DNA from: a virus
IMG/VR virus record: IMGVR_UViG_3300045970_000884
Span: 1-56,763 of that record
Direction: 5' to 3' (one strand)
Length of the DNA stretch: 56,763 nucleotides
Part shown: in pieces, positions 39,509 through 47,314 of the stretch
Layout: each line of letters begins with the position of its first letter
Numbering within the stretch: the first letter of the stretch is position 1
The notes under the pieces: model-generated
The model's database searches: none
The model's input: only the letters and a program-made list of their open reading frames with translations
Told to the model about the DNA's origin: nothing
Position numbers and translations under genes: made by a program

Positions 39509-40864
39509 ATGCCTCCCAAGAAGAAGACGGCTGAGGAGAAGGCTGCGCCCAAGGCAAAGGGCAAGGCACCGAAGCAGAAGGAGCCAACCGCAAGCAGGGC
39601 CAGCCGTGCCGCGGACCTGCTCCAGTACGTGGGCGACAAGATGGACGGTCGCGCCGAGCTCTGCCTCGCCAGCGACTACACGCTGCCGTACTACACGAAG
39701 AGACTGCCGACCGGCATCCTCTCACTCGACATCAAGCTGGGAGGAGGGTGGCCCGCTGGGGCCATCTCCCAGATCATCGGCCCCAAGAACGCCGGCAAGG
39801 ACTACCTCATCTGGCAGACCATCCGCCAGTTGCAGGGAATCCTGGGGAAGAAGCTCCACGTCCTCCTCGCCCAGACCGAGATGAGGGCCGACCGCACGCA
39901 GGCTCAGAAGGTGGGCTGCGCCGTGGCGCTCTCCGATAGAGACATCGAGACGCTCGACCGTGCCAACGTCGCCAACGGACGTCCTCCGTTCACGAAGGAG
40001 CACCGGGCCCAGCTCAAGCACTCCATCGGCGAGATCCACGAGGCTCACGGCTACGCGGTCGAGGACCTCTACGACATCATCCTCCGCGGCATCGAGAGCA
40101 GGGTGTACCACCTGGTCGTCATCAACTCCTTCGGCTCCATCATGTCGGGCGCCGAGGCGGAGTCGGAGTCGCTGCGGGAGAAGACCTACGCCGGCACGGC
40201 TGGGCCCAACACTCAGTTCCTCCACAAGCTGAACGCCCTCCTCACCATGCGGACCGAGGAGGGAGAGTCCCGAGACACCTGCGTTCTCGGCATCAACCAG
40301 ATCCGGGACGACATCAAGAACCCCAACAAGGCCTACAAGTCCTCGGGCGGCAACGCGCTCGAGCACGCGAAGTTCGTGGACCTGTTCATCACCTCCGGCG
40401 CCGCCCACGGCAAGGAGATGATGTTCCCCAGCGCCATCGGCCAGCAGCAGGCGAAGGACGTCTGGGGCAAGGACGTCAACTGGGAGATCAAGAAGGGTAA
40501 GGCCGGCATCCACGAAGGGGAGAGGGGCCGGTACATCTACCAGTTCTTCAAGGAGCGCTCTCACCCCTCCGAGCCCATCATCCCCGTCAACAACGCCAAC
40601 TTCTACCTCGACTACGCCACGGTGGGAGCGACGTACGGCATCGTGCAGGTGAGTGGCTCGTGGCACACGCTCGTCGGCCCGAACGGCGAGGAGCTGCTGA
40701 AGGCGAACAGCAAGGGCAAGTTCGCCATGATGTTGGAGGAGGACGTTCTCGCCAGAGCGGAGGCTGGCGACCCGAACAGCTACATGAACTACATCCGCAC
40801 CGTCTGCCTTCAGAGGGCAGACATCAACGTCAACTACGCAACCATGTTCGAAGGAGAGGACTAA
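39509..40864 (+). CDS. RecA/UvsX-like recombinase
   Basis: A 451-residue strand-exchange protein. The P-loop is GPKNAGKD at 91-98, in which the usual final Thr/Ser of GxxxxGK(T/S) is Asp. LSLDIKLGGGWPAG precedes it as in RecA, and YHLVVINSFGSI and VLGINQIRDDI correspond to Walker B and the conserved beta-strand. The N-terminal 30 residues are Lys/Ala/Pro-rich. It should drive homologous recombination and recombination-dependent replication. The atypical P-loop could lower ATPase activity. Confidence 0.85.
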   Translation: MPPKKKTAEEKAAPKAKGKAPKQKEPTASRASRAADLLQYVGDKMDGRAELCLASDYTLPYYTKRLPTGILSLDIKLGGGWPAGAISQIIGPKNAGKDYLIWQTIRQLQGILGKKLHVLLAQTEMRADRTQAQKVGCAVALSDRDIETLDRANVANGRPPFTKEHRAQLKHSIGEIHEAHGYAVEDLYDIILRGIESRVYHLVVINSFGSIMSGAEAESESLREKTYAGTAGPNTQFLHKLNALLTMRTEEGESRDTCVLGINQIRDDIKNPNKAYKSSGGNALEHAKFVDLFITSGAAHGKEMMFPSAIGQQQAKDVWGKDVNWEIKKGKAGIHEGERGRYIYQFFKERSHPSEPIIPVNNANFYLDYATVGATYGIVQVSGSWHTLVGPNGEELLKANSKGKFAMMLEEDVLARAEAGDPNSYMNYIRTVCLQRADINVNYATMFEGED

Positions 40865-40868
40865 CACC

Positions 40869-41054
40869 ATGCCTGTCAACATCGTCATCGAGACGCGGGT
40901 CAAGGAGTTCATCAGAGCGAAGGGCGGCGACGACATGCGCTGCGACGGGTCCCTCATGGACGCCATCAACGCCGAAGTCGAGTGCCTGCTCGAGGACGCC
41001 ATCACGCGCGCCAAGGGCAACGACCGCAAGACGGTCAGGCCGTCGGACCTCTAG
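40869..41054 (+). CDS. Histone-fold protein (bacterial-type histone)
   Basis: A 61-residue protein, the length of one histone fold: a short first helix with VKEFIRAKGG, a long central helix with DAINAEVECLLEDAITRAK, and the final RKTVRPSDL, which matches the conserved end of archaeal and bacterial histones. Such proteins dimerise and bend or coat DNA. It starts five bases after the RecA stop. I know this family from Bdellovibrio and archaea; a phage copy suggests it organises phage or host DNA. Confidence is from the fold pattern, not a search. Confidence 0.78.
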   Translation: MPVNIVIETRVKEFIRAKGGDDMRCDGSLMDAINAEVECLLEDAITRAKGNDRKTVRPSDL

Positions 41055-41061
41055 AGAGATT

Positions 41062-41134
41062 GGGAAGAGCTGGGTGAGCGTACCGCTACCCGAGTCGGAC
41101 TAACCCTCCAGAGACACACGGCCCAGCTCTTCCC
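41062..41134 (+). repeat. Long-arm inverted repeat before the resolvase gene
   Basis: A 13-bp perfect inverted repeat (GGGAAGAGCTGGG at 41062-41074 and CCCAGCTCTTCCC at 41122-41134) separated by 47 bases, followed by TTTCACC and the ATG at 41142. The stem could end transcription of the histone gene or occlude the start of the next gene, which has no clear ribosome site. Confidence 0.5.
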
Positions 41135-41141
41135 TTTCACC

Positions 41142-41486
41142 ATGGCCCGCACTATCCATCAGCGACGCAGCCAGAACCAGGAGCGTCGCACCGCCAAGGA
41201 TCTCGGCGGCCGCGTACAGAAGGGCAGCGGGGCAACGGGGTTCGCCAAGGGCGACGTCCGTGCCGCGCTCGATGTCCGAGCCGAGTGCAAGACCACCTCG
41301 GCCAAGTCGTACTCCTTGAAGCTCGCCGAGTGGCGGAAGATCCAGGAGGAGGCACACCAGGGCGGGGAGTCTCCCGTCATGCAGATCGAGTTCCAGGGCG
41401 CCGCCGGCATGCACACCAAGCTGGCCGTCCTCGGCTGGTACGACTACCTCTCGCTGCGCAACATGCAGAGCGGGAGCAAGTCATGA
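41142..41486 (+). CDS. PD-(D/E)XK nuclease, Hjc-like resolvase
   Basis: A 114-residue nuclease with the Hjc-type arrangement. A basic N-terminus leads to GSGATGFAKGDVRAALDVRAE, then ECKTT as the E-x-K core (about residues 47-51), and a C-terminal helix. Such enzymes cut four-way DNA junctions. The start has no ribosome site, and the gene overlaps the next by ATGA. With a RusA-like gene at 44633 the phage would have two junction-resolving enzymes of different folds. Confidence 0.7.
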   Translation: MARTIHQRRSQNQERRTAKDLGGRVQKGSGATGFAKGDVRAALDVRAECKTTSAKSYSLKLAEWRKIQEEAHQGGESPVMQIEFQGAAGMHTKLAVLGWYDYLSLRNMQSGSKS

Positions 41487-42352
41487 GCCGCCCCGTCGTG
41501 CAGCTCCACACCATCGAGCAGTGGGTGCAGATCAGCCCAGAGATCCGGTCCCTCATCCTCCAGAGCTTGAAGGTGAAGGACCGGCTCTACCGCTACCTCC
41601 AGGGCAAGAAGAACAGGCCGCCCATCCCTGACGAGGGGAAGTGGGTGCCCTGCAACAAGTGCGACAAGAAGGGCTGGCTCCTCAAGACGCCACGCCACGC
41701 CGGGCTCCACCCCTCGCAGATCATCAACTCCTGCCTCCTCAAGATCTACTGGCAGATGGAGGGCAAGGAGGAGCACGAGAAGCACAACAACCGCCTGCTC
41801 CTCATCTTCGACCTGGGCCACGCCGTCCACGGCATGTTCCAGAACTACGGCTTGGATGGGGCCTGGGGCGCGCAGTACGTCCCAGAAGTCCGGATGACGG
41901 AAGGTTCCCACCCGCTCGCAACTGAGCTCATGATCGAGGGATCCGCCGACGCCGAGTGCATCATGATCGTCGACGACATCCCCAACGCACCCATCTACGA
42001 GGTGGGGGTCGTTCACGAGTACAAGACGATGAACAGCAACAACTTCGCCAAGCTCACCAGGCCCAAGCCAGAGCACAAGCAGCAGGCGACTGTCTACTCG
42101 GCGGTCCTCAACAGGCCCGTCGTCGTCTTCCTCTACCTCTCGAAGAACGACTCCAACCTCGCCGACTTCCCTGTCGAGTTCGACCCCGCGATCTGGGGTG
42201 GCATGGAATCCAAGGCCCGGGTACTCGTCGACCACTACAACCGGCAGCAGGAGCCGCCGGCGACGACGGGCTACGGCTGCGAAGAGTGTGGGTTCGCATT
42301 CTCCTGTGAGGCCTACAAAGCCTTCCAGGCTCAACGCACCAAGCGGAGGTGA
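41483..42352 (+). CDS. PD-(D/E)XK nuclease with Fe-S/zinc cysteines (Cas4/RecB-like)
   Basis: A 289-residue protein. LIFDLGHAVHGMF gives the His motif, EGSADAECIM the Asp, and VVHEYKTMN the E-x-K, as in RecB-family exonucleases. An N-terminal CNKC, a Cys in INSCLLKIYW, and a C-terminal C-x2-C-x5-C (CEECGFAFSC) may hold a 4Fe-4S cluster, as in Cas4 and AddB. It may resect DNA ends for the RecA-like protein. It is translationally coupled to the resolvase by ATGA overlap. Confidence 0.72.
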   Translation: MSRPVVQLHTIEQWVQISPEIRSLILQSLKVKDRLYRYLQGKKNRPPIPDEGKWVPCNKCDKKGWLLKTPRHAGLHPSQIINSCLLKIYWQMEGKEEHEKHNNRLLLIFDLGHAVHGMFQNYGLDGAWGAQYVPEVRMTEGSHPLATELMIEGSADAECIMIVDDIPNAPIYEVGVVHEYKTMNSNNFAKLTRPKPEHKQQATVYSAVLNRPVVVFLYLSKNDSNLADFPVEFDPAIWGGMESKARVLVDHYNRQQEPPATTGYGCEECGFAFSCEAYKAFQAQRTKRR

Positions 42353-42353
42353 C

Positions 42354-42947
42354 ATGCCCGGCATCCTTGGAAGACTCGATCTCCTTCCTCCTGAATCCTT
42401 CGAGACCATCGACGAGAGCATGACCCTCGCCGTGAAGGATGGTCTCGAGGCTGTATCGAAGAAGGGGATCATCCACGCTGGAAGGCCCCAGGGCGTGACT
42501 GGGGAGCTGCCCGCCGATCTGTCGTCGCTGGACGACACCGCTCTCGGCGACCTGCTGAACAGCCTGTCTCGGTGGTGCGGCTACCTCGACACCGAGCTCA
42601 CCTTGGCCGCGGCCTACAAGAAGCAGGCTGAGGTGCATCTCGCCAAGACGATGGCCCGTGTGCGGCTGACCCTCAGGGTCGACAGCGACGGGAAGAAGCT
42701 GACCGACTCCGACAAGAACGATCAGGTCGAAGTCGACCCCCGTGTCGTCGAAGCCAGCTACCAGGAGCTCTACCACTTCACCGTCTGGTCCGTGGTGAGG
42801 GGCGAGAGGGACAAGGCCCAGAAGGACTGGGACACCATCTCTCGGCGCATCACGCAGCGAGGTCAGGAAGTGAACCGCAACCGACGTGACATCAACGTCT
42901 CCAACACTCCGGTACACGGGCGGGCGTTCGTGCGCCGGCCGCAGTAG
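42354..42947 (+). CDS. Protein of unknown function
   Basis: A 197-residue helical protein starting at ATG 42354, two bases after the previous stop and with AGGTGA upstream. It has long charged helices in the middle (about 75-150), a highly basic C-terminal tail, and one Cys. No domain is recognised. The gene sits between a RecB-like nuclease and the dNMP kinase group. Confidence 0.55.
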   Translation: MPGILGRLDLLPPESFETIDESMTLAVKDGLEAVSKKGIIHAGRPQGVTGELPADLSSLDDTALGDLLNSLSRWCGYLDTELTLAAAYKKQAEVHLAKTMARVRLTLRVDSDGKKLTDSDKNDQVEVDPRVVEASYQELYHFTVWSVVRGERDKAQKDWDTISRRITQRGQEVNRNRRDINVSNTPVHGRAFVRRPQ

Positions 42948-42955
42948 GGGGAATC

Positions 42956-43291
42956 ATGGGCGTGGTCAGCAACCGTGGGCAGGACCAGTTGTCGAAGATC
43001 ATCGAGTGGGAGCTGGTCGGGTCGGATGCGCCCATCGACCCCCACCGCATCATGCGGGACCTCTCCGACTCCGATCTGGAGAGCGCCTGGGACAACCTCC
43101 AAGGCGCCCCTCCAGACACGAAGAAGTTCGTCTCCTACCAGGTGGTGGAGCTCGAGAAGATCTACCGCCAGGGCCTCATGCACGGAGACTGGAACTGCAT
43201 TCAGGAGGGGAGCCGCGTCAGGCTCTCCTACTCCCCCAACAACCAGACCACCGCGTGGGCCAAGTCAGGCCCACAAAGGATGACAGCTTGA
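42956..43291 (+). CDS. Protein of unknown function
   Basis: A 111-residue protein with AGGGGG upstream of ATG 42956. It is mostly helical with a conserved-looking KKFVSYQVVELEKIYRQG block. The stop overlaps the TTG start of the next gene (TTGA). No family is recognised. Confidence 0.55.
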   Translation: MGVVSNRGQDQLSKIIEWELVGSDAPIDPHRIMRDLSDSDLESAWDNLQGAPPDTKKFVSYQVVELEKIYRQGLMHGDWNCIQEGSRVRLSYSPNNQTTAWAKSGPQRMTA

Positions 43292-44010
43292 GCAACAAGG
43301 GTCTCATCATCGGGCTGGCAGGACAGGCTCGAGTCGGGAAAGACACCTTCGCCGACTACATCGTGAAGAACTACCGCTTCACTCGAGTCGGTTTGGCCGA
43401 TCCGATGAAGCGGTTCTGCAAGGAGATCTTCTTCTTCTCCGACGAGCAGCTCTACGGCAGCAGCCGGGACGCCCCAGATCCTCGTTACCCAAGGCTCGAG
43501 AGGTGCCACGGCTGCCAGACCTGCGAGTTCCGCTGCGACCACTACATCGGTGAGACGCACCTCACGCCCCGCTACGCCCTCCAGACGCTGGGCACCGAGT
43601 GGGGACGGGACTGCTACCAGAGCGTCTGGATCGAGTACGGGGTTCGCATCGCCCAGGAGCTCATCAAGGGCTACTCGACCTACAGCGAGAAGGACGGCCT
43701 CAAGTTCACGGAGAAGGACGTCGGCGAGATCGGCGGCGCCGTCTTCTCCGACCTGCGCTTCAAGAACGAGTTCGAGGCGGTGAGGAAGGCTGGAGGCATC
43801 CTCATCCGCATCAAGCGCGAGGGCTACGAGGGAGCAGTGGGCATCTCCGGCCACGCCTCGGAGGCGGAGCAGAAGGAGGTCCCCGACTCCTACTTCGATC
43901 ATGTCATCGAGAACCCTGCCGGCCTCCTCTACTACTACCCGGCCATCGACAGCTTGATGCGCAAGATCCGTCCCCAATGGCCATGGGAGAAGGTAGAGTC
44001 TGCGGGATGA
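43288..44010 (+). CDS. Deoxynucleoside monophosphate kinase (T4 gp1-like)
   Basis: A 240-residue P-loop kinase, starting at TTG 43288 with AAGGA upstream. The P-loop is GLAGQARVGKDT at 9-20. The LID-like region contains four Cys (CHGCQTCEFRC near 72-82), probably zinc, and VFSDLRFKNEFEAVRKAGG is the conserved core that binds nucleotides. Such enzymes convert dNMPs to dNDPs to supply replication. An in-frame longer open frame upstream exists but lies in the previous gene. Its overlap with both neighbours shows coupling. Confidence 0.85.
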   Translation: MSNKGLIIGLAGQARVGKDTFADYIVKNYRFTRVGLADPMKRFCKEIFFFSDEQLYGSSRDAPDPRYPRLERCHGCQTCEFRCDHYIGETHLTPRYALQTLGTEWGRDCYQSVWIEYGVRIAQELIKGYSTYSEKDGLKFTEKDVGEIGGAVFSDLRFKNEFEAVRKAGGILIRIKREGYEGAVGISGHASEAEQKEVPDSYFDHVIENPAGLLYYYPAIDSLMRKIRPQWPWEKVESAG

Positions 44011-44222
44011 AGCAGACCGTTTGGACCCTCGCCTCCGATGGCAAAGAACTCAGGCTCTACGAGGTCGACTCCCTGACCCGGCACGCTCAAGAGCTCATCA
44101 CGCTCCAGAGCAAAGAGCCGATGACGGAAGAGGACGCCTTGCGGTACGTTGAAGCCAACTGGCCTGACAAGGGAGCCGTAAGAGCGGCTGCCGAAACCCT
44201 CGGATTGGGGATCAAGAGATGA
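44007..44222 (+). CDS. Small protein, unknown
   Basis: A 71-residue protein from ATG 44007, overlapping the kinase stop (ATGA). It reads as a small alpha/beta fold with a Lys-rich end. Its stop also overlaps the next gene. No family is recognised. Confidence 0.5.
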   Translation: MKQTVWTLASDGKELRLYEVDSLTRHAQELITLQSKEPMTEEDALRYVEANWPDKGAVRAAAETLGLGIKR

Positions 44223-44461
44223 AGGATTGGCTGAAGAAGTACTACGGCCCGCAGTATGTGCCCGTGCTCCGCCCCTCGCTCGTGCAGGAAGGGCGGAAGC
44301 ACGCGCTCGTTCGTCTGACCTCGGTGGCGGGGATCACCTACGTCTTCGTCCAGATGAGCGGGCAGCACGGGGTCACCCCCACCAAAGTGGCCTTCGAAGG
44401 CATCCCCGGATACAAGGACCTCGAACGCCTGCGCCAGGAGCTCGCTACTCTCGATGCCTGA
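44219..44461 (+). CDS. Small protein, unknown
   Basis: An 80-residue protein in the coupled row of small genes. VRLTSVAGITYVFVQMSG looks like a beta hairpin, with helices at both ends. The next gene overlaps it by eight bases. No family is recognised. Confidence 0.5.
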   Translation: MKDWLKKYYGPQYVPVLRPSLVQEGRKHALVRLTSVAGITYVFVQMSGQHGVTPTKVAFEGIPGYKDLERLRQELATLDA

Positions 44462-44645
44462 GCCTGTGAGATGCGAAGCGGCTACGTGCCGCGACAAGAA
44501 GCCAGCGGTCATTCAAGTGAGCGGAGTCGTGGAGGACCCCGCTGGTATCAAGATATCCAAGACACTCAACGTCTGTGCTGAGTGCGCCGGCCCCATCCTG
44601 AAGAAGGAGAAGCCGGTGATCATGGGGGCCAAGTGCCCACCCTGA
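44454..44645 (+). CDS. Small cysteine-pair protein, unknown
   Basis: A 63-residue protein with CEAATC and CAEC pairs, a likely zinc site around a short beta-rich core, and another Cys in its end. It overlaps both the preceding gene and the GTG start of the RusA-like gene. Confidence 0.55.
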   Translation: MPEPVRCEAATCRDKKPAVIQVSGVVEDPAGIKISKTLNVCAECAGPILKKEKPVIMGAKCPP

Positions 44646-45073
44646 AGATCGTCTACCCGGGCCTGCCGCCGACCTCAAATCATATCTACTTCCGCGGAAC
44701 GCAGCTCACCGCGAAGGCCCGTGAGTTCGCCGAGAGCTTCGCCAAGTACTCGGCCCAGAACCACCTCCACGAGATCAGCAGGCTGAACCGAGACGGCCTC
44801 TACGCCGTCCACCTGCGCTTCTTCATGGAGCTCGTGAACCTGTCCTGGAACAACCCCGATGTCGCCCCATCAAGAAGGGCGAAAGATCGGTATAAGAGAA
44901 TCGACCTGGACAACCGAATCAAGCTCTTGACCGACTGCGTGCGTGACGCCATCGACATCGACGACTCACGCTTCTTCGCAGGCAGCCAAGAGAAGCACCA
45001 TGACCCCATCCCCGAGAACGCACGGGTGGAAGTCTACGTTCAAGAAGTCGACCCTACCGACTTCGGCATCTAG
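44633..45073 (+). CDS. RusA-like Holliday junction resolvase
   Basis: A 146-residue endonuclease starting at GTG 44633 with GGGGG upstream. LPPTSNHIYF matches the N-terminal PPSxN motif, and DLDNRIKLLTDCVRDAIDIDD (91-111) has the conserved DLDN and second acidic cluster that bind metal and cut junctions. It resolves recombination intermediates. The longer in-frame extension to 44582 is less likely because it lies in the preceding gene. A PD-(D/E)XK resolvase is also encoded at 41142. Confidence 0.85.
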   Translation: MPTLKIVYPGLPPTSNHIYFRGTQLTAKAREFAESFAKYSAQNHLHEISRLNRDGLYAVHLRFFMELVNLSWNNPDVAPSRRAKDRYKRIDLDNRIKLLTDCVRDAIDIDDSRFFAGSQEKHHDPIPENARVEVYVQEVDPTDFGI

Positions 45074-45085
45074 GAGAGCCCTCAT

Positions 45086-45556
45086 GTGATCAACCCCTTC
45101 ACTCTGCTGCCAGAGAGTGACGAGGAGACGAGGGAGCGTCAGAGAGGCACTGGGATCCTGGGGAACGGCATCAACGTTTCGTGCCGCCCCAACCCCTACG
45201 ACCCCACGATCACGCAGGTGCAGCACCGGGCAGTCTGCCTCACGAGACCGTACCCGGCCTGCCCTACCTGCCTGCATTCGACGTTCACCTTAGTCTTCAA
45301 GTCGCAGCCTCTGGATCCCTACGAACAGCTAGCTTGCCCGCGCTGGCGGGCAGAGACAGACCGAATGAGAGGGTACCCTCCCGAGTACTACATGCCGGTG
45401 GAGAGAGCCCTCTGTTCCACGAAGCCCTACACGTTCTGCCCCAGCTGCCCCTCCTCCGAAGTCCTCATCGACATCGGCGCCAACAAGGTCAGTGCTGGAT
45501 GGTATGGACGGTGGCGTCGCTTCACGACAAGAGAGGATGAAGATGTCGACGACTGA
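45086..45556 (+). CDS. Tandem cysteine-motif protein, unknown
   Basis: A 156-residue protein from GTG 45086 with TAGGAGAG upstream. Two similar zinc-type motifs, RAVCLTRPYPACPTC and RALCSTKPYTFCPSC, lie about 57 residues apart, an internal duplication. The rest is charged and Trp-containing. The next gene overlaps its end. I do not recognise a family, and the repeated motif is the only clear feature. Confidence 0.55.
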   Translation: MINPFTLLPESDEETRERQRGTGILGNGINVSCRPNPYDPTITQVQHRAVCLTRPYPACPTCLHSTFTLVFKSQPLDPYEQLACPRWRAETDRMRGYPPEYYMPVERALCSTKPYTFCPSCPSSEVLIDIGANKVSAGWYGRWRRFTTREDEDVDD

Positions 45557-45881
45557 CCGGCTCACTGTAGAAGACACCGCGAGGATGCGGGCCTTCAACG
45601 AGACCGAGCTGCTCGAGATGATCAAGAAGTGCGGCATCGGGAGGGTCCGAAGAGGGCTCCCCCGTGACGTCCTTGAGGGCATCCTCGCTGGGAGGGTTGC
45701 CGTCACTGCGGACCACATCTCCCAGACCACCGAGACGAGGTTCAGACTCCAGAAGCACATCGAGGAGAACTGGGCCCGAGCCAGGAGCCAGCTGCCCGGA
45801 TGCGACGGGCACTGCACCACCTGGCCCTGCACCGAAGGACAGCACGCCGCCTGCTTCGGCGTGAACGAGGACCTCCTGTGA
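45543..45881 (+). CDS. Protein of unknown function
   Basis: A 112-residue protein from ATG 45543, which has AGAGGA upstream. It is helical, with Cys residues near the C-terminus (CDGHC, WPC, AACF) that may bind metal. It overlaps the previous gene by 14 bases and the next by GTGA. No family is recognised. Confidence 0.5.
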   Translation: MSTTDRLTVEDTARMRAFNETELLEMIKKCGIGRVRRGLPRDVLEGILAGRVAVTADHISQTTETRFRLQKHIEENWARARSQLPGCDGHCTTWPCTEGQHAACFGVNEDLL

Positions 45882-46102
45882 GAGCCGCTGTTGGGGAGTG
45901 CCTCGCCTGCACCAAGCTGGGGACCTGCCGAGAGACAAACCTCGAGCGAGTCCTCAGCGGCTACACCTGCATCCTGTTCAAAGCAGTCCCTGAGGCGGTC
46001 GACCGCGCCAGGGCATTCATGATGTCGAAGCACGGAGAGCGCGCTGCGATTCGCGGCATGCTCGACAACTCCACACCACTCGAAGGAGAAGACGATGTCT
46101 GA
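45878..46102 (+). CDS. Small cysteine-motif protein, unknown
   Basis: A 74-residue protein from GTG 45878. ECLACTKLGTC followed 14 residues later by another Cys forms a four-Cys motif like those of the 187- and 460-residue proteins in this block. An acidic tail follows. It overlaps its neighbours on both sides. Confidence 0.55.
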   Translation: MRAAVGECLACTKLGTCRETNLERVLSGYTCILFKAVPEAVDRARAFMMSKHGERAAIRGMLDNSTPLEGEDDV

Positions 46103-47054
46103 AGCCAACACCGAACTGTCGCCCACCCCGGGTATGACCGCGAGCCTGCGCAAGTCGCAGCTCGACAACGCCCGCTTCGTGGCCGTCCGCAACCTGGCCT
46201 ACATGGTCTACAAGGGGCCGAACGACCAGCCGCTGATGACGTACCAGCAGACCCTCGAGGACCGCGAGCTGGTGAAGACCACCATCATCGCCCACGAGAT
46301 CGCCAAGGGCCTCATCGTCGATGACCGCGGGGCTGCCCCGGCCGCGGCGCAGATGATGGGCGCCCCCACGCCCCAGATGGGGGGTGTCCAGGGCAACGGC
46401 GTGCCGCAGGCCGCGCCGCCGCAGTTCGCCCCCCAGGCCGGGCCGCCGCAGATGGCACCCGCCGCCGCCTACGCCGCGCCGCAGATGACGCCGCCGGCGC
46501 CCCCGTCGGCCCAGCAGGTGGCCCAGATGGGCACCCCGCAGCAGCAGGAGGCCCCGGCAGCCACCACGACCGGCCGCAAGCGCCGCGGCGCCGCGGGCGG
46601 GGCCCCCGCACCGGCCGGGCAGCCTCTGGCCGCGCCGCAGCAGCAGATGACCCCTGCGGCCGCGCCAGCGCCCGTCCAGGCGCCGCTGATGACCGCCCCC
46701 GGGGCGTACGTCCCCCAGGCGGCTCCGGCCATCCAGGCGCCCGCCCCGGCGCCGCAGTACGCCCCCACGGGCGGCGTGTCGAGCGTGGACCCGGCCGCCC
46801 TCCAGCGGCTGGAGGCCCTCGTGGTCGAGCTGGGTCGCGGGCTGACCGTCATCTCGGCTGACCTCGAGAAGCTGTCGCAGCGCGTCGTGACCATGGAGCG
46901 GAACGAGGCCATCACCGCCGGCCGGCTGCTCGCGGCGCTCCACCACATGTACGGCTCGGTCCCGAGCCTGGGACCGGTCCTGTCCGAGGCGAAGGTGACC
47001 AACATCACCGAGTTCACCCGCCACCTCGACAGGTACGCCGGAAACCCCCAGTAG
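46095..47054 (+). CDS. Ala/Pro/Gln-rich low-complexity protein, unknown
   Basis: A 319-residue protein. Residues 1-78 are a folded, helical N-terminal domain. Residues about 80-235 are almost only Ala, Pro, Gln, Met and Gly, so strongly disordered. A final helical domain of about 80 residues (VDPAALQRLEALV...) looks like a coiled coil. The strong GC-ending codon bias suggests high expression. It could scaffold or condense replication proteins, but this is speculation. Confidence 0.55.
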   Translation: MSEANTELSPTPGMTASLRKSQLDNARFVAVRNLAYMVYKGPNDQPLMTYQQTLEDRELVKTTIIAHEIAKGLIVDDRGAAPAAAQMMGAPTPQMGGVQGNGVPQAAPPQFAPQAGPPQMAPAAAYAAPQMTPPAPPSAQQVAQMGTPQQQEAPAATTTGRKRRGAAGGAPAPAGQPLAAPQQQMTPAAAPAPVQAPLMTAPGAYVPQAAPAIQAPAPAPQYAPTGGVSSVDPAALQRLEALVVELGRGLTVISADLEKLSQRVVTMERNEAITAGRLLAALHHMYGSVPSLGPVLSEAKVTNITEFTRHLDRYAGNPQ

Positions 47055-47086
47055 GGGCGTCGGCAGCCATCAGCCCCCGGGAGGAA

Positions 47087-47314
47087 GTGAAGGCCGAAGA
47101 GGTCCCACTTCCTCCCATGGGTCGGCGCCCCAACACCGTCGCCCCAACCACGTACCTGTCCCTCACCGACGCTGACCTCCTCGCGATGACGGAGCCACAG
47201 CTCGTTGAGTTCGCAGACAGGATCCTCGGCATCGTCATCCCGCTGGGCACGAAGAAGTCGACCATCATCACGAGGATCATCAACTCCTCGGTGACCGTCA
47301 GGGATGGCAGATGA
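47087..47314 (+). CDS. Small protein, unknown
   Basis: A 75-residue protein. The start is uncertain: GTG 47087 follows GGGAGGAA closely, while ATG 47117 has no ribosome site. It looks helical with a conserved-seeming SLTDADLLAMTEPQL segment. The stop overlaps the next gene by ATGA. Confidence 0.45.
   Translation: MKAEEVPLPPMGRRPNTVAPTTYLSLTDADLLAMTEPQLVEFADRILGIVIPLGTKKSTIITRIINSSVTVRDGR

Noticed and set aside
44889-44896. GGTATAAG in the RusA-like gene
   Set aside because: It is inside a coding region and has T in place of C or G at the third position, so it is likely a chance match to the promoter-like motif.
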